In this document: positions 35,310 through 44,650 of the stretch, piece by piece
How the letters are laid out: each line of letters begins with the position of its first letter
Numbering within the stretch: position 1 is the first letter of the stretch
NCBI GenBank assembly: GCA_011772205.1
Contig: WVZY01000010.1
Coordinates: 89,899 to 153,898 of the forward strand
Source of the DNA: Candidatus Latescibacterota bacterium
GTDB taxonomy: Bacteria; Krumholzibacteriota; Krumholzibacteriia; WVZY01
Length of the DNA stretch: 64,000 nt
Reading direction: 5' to 3'
Notes under the pieces: generated by a model
Database searches by the model: none
The model's input: the letters and a program-made list of their open reading frames with translations, nothing else
Told to the model about the DNA's origin: nothing
Made by a program: the position numbers and the translations under genes

Positions 35310-36179
35310 CTAGGCCTCCTTCTCCTGCCGAAATTGCTCTCCATCCAGTGCACCCCTCCAGCTCGAGCCCCACGAATAGAACGCTATGAATGTCATCACT
35401 TGAAAAGGCAGACCAAAAACGAAAAAGAGAATCGGCAAAAATAAGAGAGACATATGATGCAAAATATACGCATGGGCCATGTATTGCACGGGGATTAGAA
35501 TGCTCAAATGAAGCATCATCAATAGAGTTAGCAGGAGCTTTTTAGCAAGGTTGAAATCAAAGATGAAGTACGTGAATCCGAGCAGAATTGGAACGAGGGC
35601 AATCAGGAATAATCCTGCTATCAGCATTCCATGTATGTATCCACTTGCGCCGTATGGGAAATACACGGGAATGAACGCAAAGAAAATCTGCGCGCAGGCA
35701 TGAAAAAATACAGCGACTCGGACTAGATAGATTATTGGCAGGTAGCGCCGCGGTATCACAAAAGTGATCAAGAGAACGAGAACAGTTGCAAGACCGCCTA
35801 ATAACAAAGTGAAATAATCCGGGGGATCCGATGTTATATGAAGATACGGCACACTAAATTTATAGAAATCCCCGAGATGGTAATACGAGGTAGTGATGTA
35901 TCCACCCAATCCGAGAACTGCGCGCCAGAAATCCAGAATATGGGCCCAGGCCAGGCTAACCCAGTTCAAGGTATACAGCCACCCAACGAACATCAAAAGG
36001 GGAAGTATAGCCGATGGTATTATCTTGGTAAGTTCCCGCGGCGAAGTCAGCAATGCGCGATGCTTGTAGATGATACCACCCCCATAGCCCCGGTAACGAA
36101 GTCCCTCCAACTTTCTTCGGAGCAAGGGATTCCTCCATGCAACGTATCGATGCGTTTTATGTCGACGAGAGAATCTCAT
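35310..36179 (-). CDS. Polytopic membrane protein in the polysaccharide locus
   Basis: A 289-residue protein with seven or so membrane helices (for example near 55-75, 85-100, 125-150, 160-180, 200-230, 235-270). The N-terminus is basic (MRFSRRHKTHRYVAWRNPLL) and may contact the cytoplasmic glycosyltransferase. I place the start at ATG 36179, where GGAG lies five bases upstream; a GTG at 36221 overlaps the previous gene but has no ribosome site. No family recognised. Position between the beta-helix protein and the YaiO barrel points to a role in polymer transfer across the inner membrane. Confidence 0.68.
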   Translation of the reverse strand: MRFSRRHKTHRYVAWRNPLLRRKLEGLRYRGYGGGIIYKHRALLTSPRELTKIIPSAILPLLMFVGWLYTLNWVSLAWAHILDFWRAVLGLGGYITTSYYHLGDFYKFSVPYLHITSDPPDYFTLLLGGLATVLVLLITFVIPRRYLPIIYLVRVAVFFHACAQIFFAFIPVYFPYGASGYIHGMLIAGLFLIALVPILLGFTYFIFDFNLAKKLLLTLLMMLHLSILIPVQYMAHAYILHHMSLLFLPILFFVFGLPFQVMTFIAFYSWGSSWRGALDGEQFRQEKEA

Positions 36180-36207
36180 TTGCACTCCGACATGAGCATT
36201 AGCCAGA

Positions 36208-37344
36208 TCATATGCTCTCACTCATGGAACTGAGTTCGCCCTTTGTGTGTGCCCACACCGTTCCATGCGCTATTGTACCGTGGGCGACAAAAATATTCCT
36301 GGCGCTCACCGTTGTTGGATTTTCCATTGAGCCGATCACACTTCCCCTATTTATATAAACATCTTTTTCGGCAATAACAGGTCCATGTATGAGGCACCCC
36401 GCGCCGATATACAGATTGCGCCCGCTCACCGCGCTGCCTCTAACCTCCACACCGTTGTAGAGATACATATCCTTGTGGCTCTTTATGCTGCCGATGATAC
36501 GCACATCCTTGTAAATGCGAGCCCATCCCGTAACGACCAGGTTCGTCTCCACCCACACCCCGGGAGGGATCTCCAGCTTGCGCTCGACCTGCCAACGCCC
36601 GGCAGCAACCTCAACCAGATGTGGCACCTCCTCTGGTCTGAGCAAGCGACGCGGACGAACGCCGGCGCGAGTATCATTATTATTATTTGATTCTTTGGAT
36701 CCGGCTGACTCAGGCACATGATCGAATTCGATACGAGGTGCATTCAGTCGTTCAAATCGACAGTAACCATCCAGCCGGATCCTTTCATCTGCCGAGACCC
36801 TTCCGTACAACTTGCCACCTGAATCCGCATGAACGGATCCTCCCGCATGCAGCCATCTCAGCGACATGGTCTCCCTGCCGAGATGGATATTGTCCTCCGC
36901 AAGGATTGCCCGATAGACGTTTCCATCACCGCCTTGGACCGACCGGCCGGCATAGATCTCGTAAAGAAACAGCATCTCGTCGGGCAGGTGCAGATCCCCG
37001 CATGAAAAAATCAGCTTTCCAGCGGAGCGGTGTCGCATCTCCGATTCGGTCAAAATGGGCATCCCGCCATTGCTTATAACGATATATCTGGACCCATCGC
37101 CAAGTGTTCCATCACGCAATCCACCCGTCTCCCGGCAGGCTGCCAGCTCGGCGCTCAAGTATGTCTCTATAAAGGACCGGAAGCCCATCGCAAAATGGCG
37201 GATATTTACTTCCGAATCGTATTCGACGGGGAGTGGCTCTGCATCCGTTTTGGTCCGCCACTCGATCAATCCGGGCAGAAATGGGAGAATGGCGAGGACC
37301 AGAGTCAGCCCGAAGAATATTACTACTGCCAGCGCCAGACTCAT
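36208..37344 (-). CDS. Membrane-anchored bactofilin-like beta-helix protein
   Basis: A 378-residue protein. One N-terminal membrane helix (2-22) leads into a domain with repeated six- to eighteen-residue strand turns, for example YNGVEVRGSAVSGRNLYIG, GCLIHGPVIAEKDVYINRG and ARNIFVAHGTIAHGTVWAHT, typical of bactofilin / polymer-forming beta-helix or left-handed hexapeptide repeats. The start ATG overlaps the GT2 stop as ATGA, so the two are translationally coupled. Bactofilins scaffold envelope machinery, including polysaccharide and stalk synthesis. An anchored form next to the synthase could position it. The 180-residue middle region has no recognised fold. Confidence 0.7.
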   Translation of the reverse strand: MSLALAVVIFFGLTLVLAILPFLPGLIEWRTKTDAEPLPVEYDSEVNIRHFAMGFRSFIETYLSAELAACRETGGLRDGTLGDGSRYIVISNGGMPILTESEMRHRSAGKLIFSCGDLHLPDEMLFLYEIYAGRSVQGGDGNVYRAILAEDNIHLGRETMSLRWLHAGGSVHADSGGKLYGRVSADERIRLDGYCRFERLNAPRIEFDHVPESAGSKESNNNNDTRAGVRPRRLLRPEEVPHLVEVAAGRWQVERKLEIPPGVWVETNLVVTGWARIYKDVRIIGSIKSHKDMYLYNGVEVRGSAVSGRNLYIGAGCLIHGPVIAEKDVYINRGSVIGSMENPTTVSARNIFVAHGTIAHGTVWAHTKGELSSMSESI

Positions 37345-38939
37345 CCATTCCTCCGATAGTGACTGTTATGATTCCTGTGATTGTTGTGATTGCCGTGATT
37401 ATTCCTATGATTGTTATTGTGATTATTCCTGTAATTGCCATTGTGATTATTATGCTCCGTCTTGTTCCAGTTCACCTCTCTGCGTCTCGGCTTCGGGATG
37501 AGCTGGGACAAAGTGGCCCGCGTCACCGAAAACAAGCTCACTAAAAATCCAAGAAAAACGAAGGGGAGCAATCTTATTCTCCCACGAGAGCCATCCAAGC
37601 GAGCGGCGGCCGTCACTTCGAAAAAGATGGCGAAATTCCCGAGAGTACTATAGGAAGTCACAATGAGTATCATGATCAAGCCGGCCCTTGGCTCCCCTAA
37701 GTACCAGAGAATAATGCCAAGCGACCAACCGAGCACGAGCACAGGAGACATTACGTAAACGCCGAGCAGCAGCAGCCCATCGAGTTTCTCGATAAAACGC
37801 GTTTGACTCTTGAGAAGGAGACGGGAACTGTACCTGGCGGTGGCTTGGTTGTGCCCCTCAGCCCACCGCATGATCTGTTTGAGTCTCGAAGTCCAAGTAT
37901 CAGGCACTTGTTCGTAACACTCTGAGCGGTTTTGGTACACCGTCTTCCACCCATTTAGGAGAAGCCGGTAGGTCGCATCGGTGTCTTCGGCCAGTGAATC
38001 TTCCTGCCACCCCCCCACGCTTAGAAGCGCGCTCTTGCGCATGCCTCCCACTGTTCCGCCATATTGCGGAACCATATGCATGTTCATTCGCGCTTGCTGA
38101 TCCACCTGGTACCCTCCCGCTCTCTCCAGATCGAGCAGCCGCGTCAACAGGTTGCATTCCACATTGCTGGGAACTACCCGTCCCATCACAGAGCCTACTT
38201 CCGGATCGAAGAATGGTGCGGCCAGCTGTTTAATAAGACCTCTGCCGGGGATATAGTCCGCATCGAACACGAGTATGATCTCTGTCTGGATGTGTATCAT
38301 GGCATCGTTCAGAGCGGCTGCTTTGCCGGGCTTACCTCTTCGGCGATGGAAAGGTTTCACAATGTCGGGATAACGCTTCACGAAATTGCCGATAATTTCT
38401 TCTGTTTTGTCTTTGCAACGGTCATTGATGGGCATGATTGTTAATTTTTCTCGGGGATAATCCACATCCAGCAGAGCGTCGAGGATTTCACCTATGACTC
38501 TCTCCTCGTTATGGGCGGGTATGAGAACCGTTACCTCCGGCCATTCAGCTGTATCTACATCCAGATATGGCTGCCGCTGATAACCGAAAAGGCGGTTGAG
38601 AGTGAACGAGTAGTGCCGGATCAAGTAAATGCAGACAAGAAAGATGATGGCGAAAAACATAAATAGCATGAAGCTAACCACCCAGTGGCGACCCTGGCGA
38701 ATAGTGGGAGGGAATGCCAATCCACGAATAGAGAATGATTCTGATTGGGAGGTTTCCGGCATTGCCTGAATGTTCTCTGCTGACGTCTCGATATGCTGGG
38801 AAGCGGAACCGCTTCGAAGCGCCGTATCTAAAACTGGGACGGCGAACGCAACGAGAACGGCGGTAGCTAGAACGAGCAGCGCCCCAAATATTTGTGACTT
38901 TTCGCAAGGGTATTTAATACTACGACGCATTTCTCGCAT
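37341..38939 (-). CDS. Processive GT2 polysaccharide synthase with Asn/His-rich tail
   Basis: A 532-residue BcsA/PgaC/YaiP-like synthase. Helices at 15-35 and 85-105 precede the GT-A domain (VTVLIPAHNEERVIGEIL); DAD in LVFDADYIPG is the D-x-D motif, TED-like LAEDTD follows, and QIMRWAEGHNQ is the Q-x2-RW motif of processive enzymes. Three helices lie at about 395-480. No PilZ domain is present. The last 45 residues are an Asn/His-rich low-complexity tail encoded by AT-rich imperfect repeats (37345-37470), real because it runs into the ATGA overlap with the next gene. The sugar is unknown. Confidence 0.85.
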   Translation of the reverse strand: MREMRRSIKYPCEKSQIFGALLVLATAVLVAFAVPVLDTALRSGSASQHIETSAENIQAMPETSQSESFSIRGLAFPPTIRQGRHWVVSFMLFMFFAIIFLVCIYLIRHYSFTLNRLFGYQRQPYLDVDTAEWPEVTVLIPAHNEERVIGEILDALLDVDYPREKLTIMPINDRCKDKTEEIIGNFVKRYPDIVKPFHRRRGKPGKAAALNDAMIHIQTEIILVFDADYIPGRGLIKQLAAPFFDPEVGSVMGRVVPSNVECNLLTRLLDLERAGGYQVDQQARMNMHMVPQYGGTVGGMRKSALLSVGGWQEDSLAEDTDATYRLLLNGWKTVYQNRSECYEQVPDTWTSRLKQIMRWAEGHNQATARYSSRLLLKSQTRFIEKLDGLLLLGVYVMSPVLVLGWSLGIILWYLGEPRAGLIMILIVTSYSTLGNFAIFFEVTAAARLDGSRGRIRLLPFVFLGFLVSLFSVTRATLSQLIPKPRRREVNWNKTEHNNHNGNYRNNHNNNHRNNHGNHNNHRNHNSHYRRNG

Positions 38940-39056
38940 GAAGTTGTAAAAGGACTAAACTGACCATCATCGCCCTGTTTCAAATGTCAATTATCCCATT
39001 TGCCGAAAATCCAAGAAAACCTCTTGCCCAAGCGCTTTATGCAAAATCACCAGCCA

Positions 39057-39764
39057 TTAAGGCGCGACTAATATCTTCACATACTCGAATTGTGCAACGC
39101 CGTACGCTACAGTCACGTGGGGCTCGTGATATACCCCGACCGGGAGTTTCTCATCGATGCTTTCTAATTTGGGGAGGACGGGGATGCCGTTCACAAAAGC
39201 TTTGACCTCGTTGCGATAAATCATGAACCGCATGACATACCAATCGTTATAGTGCACCCTTTTGTGAATTGGAAAGAGCTGGTAGAGATAGTCCTTCTTC
39301 CCTGCCATGTGTCTCAATTGCACGTGGTTCGTATCAGCCAATAAGGTCATACCGCTTTCATAATAGATTTCGTCACTATCTCTAGTTAGGAGATGTGCTT
39401 CTGCATGATGACCTTCAATACCTTTTAAAAGCTTGACTTTTGTCTCGAGCACTACGTTCCCATTGTGGGTAAACGGAAAGAAGTAGACGGATGTTATTCC
39501 TTCCTGATCTTCACCAGTAAGCAATCCATCGATTGCTTCCCACTGTCCCCAGCTCCACCCATCGGGATACATACCATCCGAAAAATTCCAATAAAAAACC
39601 TGAGTCCATTCCACCCCGTCGATTACAAACGTCGGCCCTCCTGCAAGAGGAGGCAATCCCTCCTGGCGGTTCTGCGGATTGCGCGTAGGGGAATATTTAT
39701 GAACAGCGTAAAAATATGCGCATGCAACAATTATAACCGCGATAAAACCGGCAGCTCTTCGCAT
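39057..39764 (-). CDS. Membrane-anchored concanavalin/LamG-like protein
   Basis: A 235-residue protein with one N-terminal membrane helix (5-20, AGFIAVIIVACAYFYAV) and a beta-sandwich domain from about residue 50: YWNFSDGMYPDGWSWGQWEA, NGNVVLETKVKLLKG, DTNHVQLRHMAG and NDWYVMRFMIYRNEVKAFVNG. That last pattern (small fold-closing strand with V-N-G) is typical of 3-keto-disaccharide-hydrolase / DUF1080 and LamG domains. Catalytic residues cannot be identified. In this locus a carbohydrate-binding role is likely, on the new polymer or a precursor. Confidence 0.66.
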   Translation of the reverse strand: MRRAAGFIAVIIVACAYFYAVHKYSPTRNPQNRQEGLPPLAGGPTFVIDGVEWTQVFYWNFSDGMYPDGWSWGQWEAIDGLLTGEDQEGITSVYFFPFTHNGNVVLETKVKLLKGIEGHHAEAHLLTRDSDEIYYESGMTLLADTNHVQLRHMAGKKDYLYQLFPIHKRVHYNDWYVMRFMIYRNEVKAFVNGIPVLPKLESIDEKLPVGVYHEPHVTVAYGVAQFEYVKILVAP

Positions 39765-39845
39765 TTCTCTTTTTTCCTGATGTTGCCGCTACTGCATTTT
39801 TTGCTTGCTTCTCATAAAGCCAAATTTACCTTTATCGCCATCATC

Positions 39846-40994
39846 TCAGTTGGCACGTTGAGCTTCGGGTAACCATTCCTCAACGGTTTCGTTGAGCAGC
39901 GCTGCCACGATTCGGGACGAGGCGTACCCATCACCGTATAGATTCATCGGCCGCGCCATCTCTTCATATGCATCAAGATCATCAAGAAGCTGGATCGTTT
40001 CCTCGACAATACGCTCCCGATTCGTGCCTACCAATAGTGCAGCTCCCGCATCCACCCCCTCTGGACGTTCGGTTACTTCGCGCATTATGAGCACGGGCTT
40101 GCCCAGTGTTGGTGCCTCCTCCTGAATTCCGCCGGAATCGGTAAGCACAATGTCGCTGTGTCTCATTACATGAATCAATTTCCTATAATCGAGCGGCTCG
40201 AGAAGCATTACATTCCGTGCTGATCCTAGAATTCTATGGGCGACTTCATATACATTTGAGTTGGGATGTACGGGGTAGATGATGCGCACATCGTTCAAGT
40301 AGCGGTCCGCGATATCAAGCAGTGCCTGGCATATATTCTCCAGAGGCCGACCGAAATTCTCTCTCCTGTGCGCGGTCGCAAGGATGATCCTTTGGTTTTC
40401 CGGCACGTCGTTCAAGGGATCATTTTCCATAGGACCGTCGAGCGTCGATAAAATTTGGAACAGCGCATCGATCCCAGGATTTCCCGTCACAAGAACACGA
40501 CTCTCGTCGACACTCTCGCAGAGCAGATTAGTCCTGGCCAGGCTCGTCGGCGCAAAGTGTAGATCCGAAACGGAGGTTGTCACCACTCGATTGATCTCTT
40601 CGGGAAACGGCCGGCGCTTATCGAACGTACGCAGACCCGCTTCAATGTGGCCGACCTTCGCGCCCCAGTAACAAGCCGCCAGCGCCGTCGCCATAGTTGT
40701 TGTCGTATCACCCTGTACGAGTACCCAATCAGGGCGTTCAGCACGGAGAACCGGCTCGAAACGGTCCATCACGCGAGCGACGACATCCATCGGCGATTGG
40801 CCGTTGACCATTACGTTGAGATCATGATCAGGATGGATAGAGAAAAGACCGAGCACCTGGTCCAGCATGCCGCGGTGCTGGGCGGTCACACAGATGCGGC
40901 TGACCACTCGATTGGCTTGAGTTATCAGTGCTTTGACAACGGGAGCTAGTTTGATAGCCTCCGGCCGAGTCCCAAATGCTGTTAGTACTTTGAT
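39846..40994 (-). CDS. wecB: UDP-N-acetylglucosamine 2-epimerase, apparent ATC start
   Basis: Makes UDP-ManNAc, a precursor of acidic surface glycans. At 382 residues from 40994 it has normal length. N-terminal KVLTAFGTRPEAIKLAPVVK is the family start, then VTAQHRGMLDQVLGLF, VQGDTTTTMATALAA with the catalytic Asp, HIEAGLRT, and LTDSGGIQEEAP. No ATG, GTG or TTG lies in frame upstream of the first conserved residues; codon ATC at 40994 takes the position of the usual Met, with GGAAAGAGG eight bases upstream. The first standard start, GTG at 40907, would remove 29 residues including FGTRPE. A mutation or sequencing error of ATG is the alternative. Confidence 0.9.
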   Translation of the reverse strand: MKVLTAFGTRPEAIKLAPVVKALITQANRVVSRICVTAQHRGMLDQVLGLFSIHPDHDLNVMVNGQSPMDVVARVMDRFEPVLRAERPDWVLVQGDTTTTMATALAACYWGAKVGHIEAGLRTFDKRRPFPEEINRVVTTSVSDLHFAPTSLARTNLLCESVDESRVLVTGNPGIDALFQILSTLDGPMENDPLNDVPENQRIILATAHRRENFGRPLENICQALLDIADRYLNDVRIIYPVHPNSNVYEVAHRILGSARNVMLLEPLDYRKLIHVMRHSDIVLTDSGGIQEEAPTLGKPVLIMREVTERPEGVDAGAALLVGTNRERIVEETIQLLDDLDAYEEMARPMNLYGDGYASSRIVAALLNETVEEWLPEAQRAN

Positions 40995-41325
40995 GGCTCT
41001 TGCCTCTTTCCGAAGGCTTTTTGACTTACCCTGGCGCGGCTGAGCGCATTGGAATGTTAGATTATTATTATATCATAAATTAAGACCCTTATCAGCTATA
41101 AATTTCGCCATGAGAGCAAGCAGCTGGTCATGAAAACAACCAGAGTCCAGTCGTGACCGAGATGCAGTTGTTCGATTGCGAGATCCTATATAAGGATTTT
41201 TCGACCCCCGGAACGACGATATTTACGAGAATAGATAACCTGATGTTAACTAAAGGATTACTAGGTGCAATGGTGATGGATGGACGGTTGGAAAGGGATA
41301 GCTGGAACCAAGGGCAAATGCGAAC
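40995..41325. other. Intergenic region ahead of wecB
   Basis: AT-rich. On the minus strand a perfect TATAAT at 41072-41067 could be the wecB -10 box, but the matching -35 is poor. No convincing gene on either strand: a 68-codon plus frame overlaps the end of the HAMP gene and looks like noise. Confidence 0.4.
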
Positions 41326-41976
41326 TCATTTCAAGATCGGGCTGACCTCATCCAAATGATGGACTTCTTCTTCCTCATCGACCGCAGCTGGGGCTAGTTT
41401 GAACCGACCCAAACCTGATTCCAGCTCGCTCAGGCGGGCATCCAGCTCGTCCATTTTCTGTTTCACTTCATCTGGGAAAAAGCGATCCACCGATTGCCCG
41501 AGTTCGGTTGCAACCATAGCTACCGCTTGGCACTCTCTTTGTAAGTATCTGATTTTTTCGCTCAACGCTTCGTTCATTGCGTTGATCACATTCGCTTCTT
41601 TCGTCATATAGTCGCCCATGCGCAAATTCACCCAGATACTGAAATCACCGTCGCCAACGGATTTCAATACCTTCCGGATGCGATATATCGGACCTGCGAT
41701 TCTATGCGATACAACTATAGAATGAATTAACAGAAGAACAAAAATAACAAGCAGTGCAGGCCACAGTTTCGCATGGAATGCCAAAAATTGATTAGCCACC
41801 TCTTGTTTTTCATAAAACGGAATGTCGATATCTTCGAGCTTCCACGCCAAAGGGATAAACAAAATGCTCACAAATACTCCGAGAATGACGATGAAATGAA
41901 ACATATATACGGCCAGCAACCGATATTGGAATCCGTCAACGATTATTCTTTTCCTAGTTGGTGAATACCTCTTCAT
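41326..41976 (-). CDS. Second HAMP-domain membrane protein without output module
   Basis: A 216-residue protein. Two helices at about 18-40 and 70-90 are separated by a 30-residue periplasmic loop. The HAMP-like region starts with VVSHRIAGPIYRIRKVLKSV, then GDGDFSIWVNLRMGD, with a coiled-coil tail from about 125 and a Glu-rich end. The AGPI motif and layout match the 27428 protein. It follows the 136-residue gene immediately (stop TAG touches its ATG), so the group 41977-41326 is one transcript. Possible sensor adaptor for the c-di-GMP enzyme upstream; this is inference. Confidence 0.7.
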   Translation of the reverse strand: MKRYSPTRKRIIVDGFQYRLLAVYMFHFIVILGVFVSILFIPLAWKLEDIDIPFYEKQEVANQFLAFHAKLWPALLVIFVLLLIHSIVVSHRIAGPIYRIRKVLKSVGDGDFSIWVNLRMGDYMTKEANVINAMNEALSEKIRYLQRECQAVAMVATELGQSVDRFFPDEVKQKMDELDARLSELESGLGRFKLAPAAVDEEEEVHHLDEVSPILK

Positions 41977-42387
41977 CTAATTCACCACTCTCTGCCACCT
42001 AATCGGAATTTGATTCTTGAACCTAATCACGCCACCATCTCTCGGATCGTAGTAGAATTCGAATCGATATTCGTTCTCCCCCAGGTTTCCGTAATATATT
42101 GCATGATAGCTAGTGACACCTTGAGTGATCGATTCAACATACCTGATTTTTTGGCTGTCAAAGCTTGCTCCCCCGGTTCCAAAGATGATCCTATTTTCGG
42201 TGATCTCGAAATAGCGATCTGCGTATTTTGGTGCTTCGGTTCTCCATGTTCCAATCACGTTTTGTGGCGCAGTCTTACTCCGCTCCAAATCAACGCCAAA
42301 CGACATCACATAGACCGCGAACAAAATTAGAATCGTGGCCGACATTATCATTTCGGTAATGGTTTTTCGCGTCAGCTCAATTCGCAT
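41977..42387 (-). CDS. Small membrane-anchored protein of unknown function
   Basis: A 136-residue protein with one N-terminal membrane helix (residues 13-30, MIMSATILILFAVYVMSF) and a small beta-rich domain: NVIGTWRTEAPKYADRYFEI, ENRIIFGTGGASFDSQKIRY and YHAIYYGNLGENEYRFEFYY. Its shape resembles lipocalin-like stress or copper-resistance domains, but I cannot name a family. Start ATG with GAGGTAG close upstream. It lies 47 bases after the HD-GYP stop and is flush with the next gene. Confidence 0.62.
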   Translation of the reverse strand: MRIELTRKTITEMIMSATILILFAVYVMSFGVDLERSKTAPQNVIGTWRTEAPKYADRYFEITENRIIFGTGGASFDSQKIRYVESITQGVTSYHAIYYGNLGENEYRFEFYYDPRDGGVIRFKNQIPIRWQRVVN

Positions 42388-42434
42388 AAACTACCTCAGG
42401 CAACCGAGGGCCGGTTCATCCGCAGATGCAAGAA

Positions 42435-44636
42435 TCATTCTAAGCCGACTTCAGGACCGGCAGGCGAAACTTCCTCAATGATACCAGCATCGCCCTGACT
42501 CAGCGCATACGTGTTTTCTTTCGCCCTCTCCTTCATTTCTTCTCCTACCACATGCAGAAACGCTCCAACAACTTTAGGGTCGAACTGCTTACCTGCCTGT
42601 CGCCTTATGAAATCAATAGCCCCTTCTTCGCTTACAGAAGACCGATAAGGTCTGTCCGTGTTCAGCGCGTCATAACAATCTGCTACTGTGAAAATGCGAG
42701 CTTTCAAATCGATTTCTTCTCCTGTCAATCCATTAGGATAGCCCGATCCATCGAACCATTCGTGATGCTGCAGCACCAGCGGCAAAACATCCGCATATGC
42801 CTCGATCGGCTCCAGAATTCGAACTCCCAGTTGTACATGTTCGCGCATAGTCCGCCGCTCTTCTTCAGTCAAAGCCTCGGGCTTATCCAGTATGTGAGCG
42901 GGAATGCCTATCTTACCAATGTCATGAAGCAGACCTCCTCGATGTAAGCTGTTCAATTCCTCGTGAGAGAGCTTCATGACCCGGCCGATTTTCAACGCTA
43001 ATTGGGTAACTCGTTCCGAATGGCCAGATGTCCAGGGTGACTTCGCATCGATGGCTCGAGCCAGCGCTATTAGTGTATGCCAGTTGTGCCGGTCTAATTC
43101 CTCCATCAAGTGGGCATTCGAGAGGGCTACTGCAATCTGATCGGCCAGCTGGCGAACATTACTCAGATCTTCACGGCCGAATTCGGGGAGTTCGAAGAAT
43201 CCAAGCCCCAGAATTCCACGTAGATTTTCTTTGACGAATATGGGCAAAACTAGAAACGATTTGATTCCTTGCTCGCTCAGTGGTTCGAGATAACTGGGTA
43301 TTTCCTCACCCGGGCGTACTGCGAAGATCTCGGAGCTGGTGCGGAGCTTTTTCATTTCTTCGACTCCGAGAGCCTCATCAAGGGCAGGATCCGCAATTTC
43401 ACTGTTTTCACACTGGACATATGTTTTCAACGTATCGCTTGCATAAGTATCTACGATTGTTATGCTTACGCCATCACTGGGTATGACATCACGCATCCGC
43501 ATCAGCAACGTTGCGACGATTTTCTCCGTGTCCAAGATCGATAATATCGTACGGTCTATCTCTGCGATTGTGGTTAGCGCATGGAATTGACGGCCAAGCC
43601 GGATAGCCATCGTATTGAAGGATTCAGCGAGTTCCTCGAACTCATCACCGCTCGGTATCCTGACCAGCGCATGGAATTCCCTTTTTGCAATGCGCTTTGT
43701 TGCCTCTTGAAGCCTTTCGAGTGGGACCAGGCTTCTTCGGATCTGGCTGATGCTAAGGAAAAGAACTATCCAAAATGCCATGAGGATCACCAGGAAAAAA
43801 GATCTTTTAAAATCAGAAACCGGTGAAAAAACCGTGGATTTCGATTCACTCATCACAACGGTCATTTGCGGCAGATGGAGAGCAGACTTGAAAAATATCG
43901 ACCAGTACGTGCCCAAGTACTCTTCGGCATCATAATTCCAGGAAAACTTGCCGGAGTGAGATTGAGCGAGGCTGGAGCCGAGATGTTTGAGAAACGATGC
44001 AGGCACACGATGCGAGTTAAACAACACATTGAAAGAATGATCCAACACGCATAATTCCATCCCTGGGGGTAGCAGTTTTTCCCCTGCCTTGCCCCAAAGA
44101 AAATTGGGATTGATCTCTGCGATAAGAATTCCCCGATCAATTCGGCTTGGCTGAACTGCCACACTCATAAACATCCGCGGTGATAGATTTGGCTGAGCCC
44201 GGCTGGATAGTACTGGATTTCCAGAAGCCAAGTGTTCAAGCTCGGAAGGCGTTAGTTCCGGCGGATCTGGAAGATTACCGCTCAGAGACGGCTCTCCCCG
44301 CGACTTGGCAAGAAGCGCCATCCCTCTGAATCGCTCGTTTTCACCCTCGTCGAACCTCGTATAAATGCGCTCTAAAGGGTGGTTGGGATCCATTTTTAAC
44401 TCCGAGACGATTACTCTCAAATCCTTTTTCAACGACTGCAGCCGTTCGGTAATGGCCATTGCCATTGCCTTGCTTGCCTGGTGGCGTCTCTCACTGCTTT
44501 GTTTGTCGAGATTCTTTGTCACAATGTTAAACGAAAGAACTGCCAGAGCGCCGATGGGAACAAGGGCGCACACAATAAAGAGCGTGAAGATGCGGCGGCC
44601 GACTTTGATTCGAAGAAATGTTCTCTCGAATTTCAT
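42435..44636 (-). CDS. Membrane HD-GYP c-di-GMP phosphodiesterase with HAMP and GAF domains
   Basis: A 733-residue sensor enzyme. Helix at about 15-37, a large periplasmic domain to about 275 (probably dCACHE-like), second helix at 280-300, HAMP at about 300-350 (KREFHALVRIPSGDEFEELA), GAF at about 365-510, and HD-GYP from about 530. The HD-GYP site is complete: LHDIGKIGIPAHIL, EHVQLGVRIL, and QHHEWFDGSGYPNGLTGEEI with the GYP. Degrades cyclic di-GMP to linear pGpG or GMP. Adjacent to pseudopilin and polysaccharide genes, so it may govern surface attachment. Starts with ATG and a GGAAGAAAG ribosome site, 14 bases from the pseudopilin stop. Confidence 0.93.
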   Translation of the reverse strand: MKFERTFLRIKVGRRIFTLFIVCALVPIGALAVLSFNIVTKNLDKQSSERRHQASKAMAMAITERLQSLKKDLRVIVSELKMDPNHPLERIYTRFDEGENERFRGMALLAKSRGEPSLSGNLPDPPELTPSELEHLASGNPVLSSRAQPNLSPRMFMSVAVQPSRIDRGILIAEINPNFLWGKAGEKLLPPGMELCVLDHSFNVLFNSHRVPASFLKHLGSSLAQSHSGKFSWNYDAEEYLGTYWSIFFKSALHLPQMTVVMSESKSTVFSPVSDFKRSFFLVILMAFWIVLFLSISQIRRSLVPLERLQEATKRIAKREFHALVRIPSGDEFEELAESFNTMAIRLGRQFHALTTIAEIDRTILSILDTEKIVATLLMRMRDVIPSDGVSITIVDTYASDTLKTYVQCENSEIADPALDEALGVEEMKKLRTSSEIFAVRPGEEIPSYLEPLSEQGIKSFLVLPIFVKENLRGILGLGFFELPEFGREDLSNVRQLADQIAVALSNAHLMEELDRHNWHTLIALARAIDAKSPWTSGHSERVTQLALKIGRVMKLSHEELNSLHRGGLLHDIGKIGIPAHILDKPEALTEEERRTMREHVQLGVRILEPIEAYADVLPLVLQHHEWFDGSGYPNGLTGEEIDLKARIFTVADCYDALNTDRPYRSSVSEEGAIDFIRRQAGKQFDPKVVGAFLHVVGEEMKERAKENTYALSQGDAGIIEEVSPAGPEVGLE

Positions 44637-44650
44637 GACTTTCTTCCGAG

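Noticed and set aside
37233..37544. Hydrophobic plus-strand frame (Ile/Val-rich) opposite the synthase tail
   Set aside because: It is the mirror translation of the Asn/His repeats; the minus frame is fixed by the ATGA overlap.
41153..41359. 68-codon plus-strand frame in the wecB upstream gap
   Set aside because: Overlaps the HAMP gene end, weak start, no motif.
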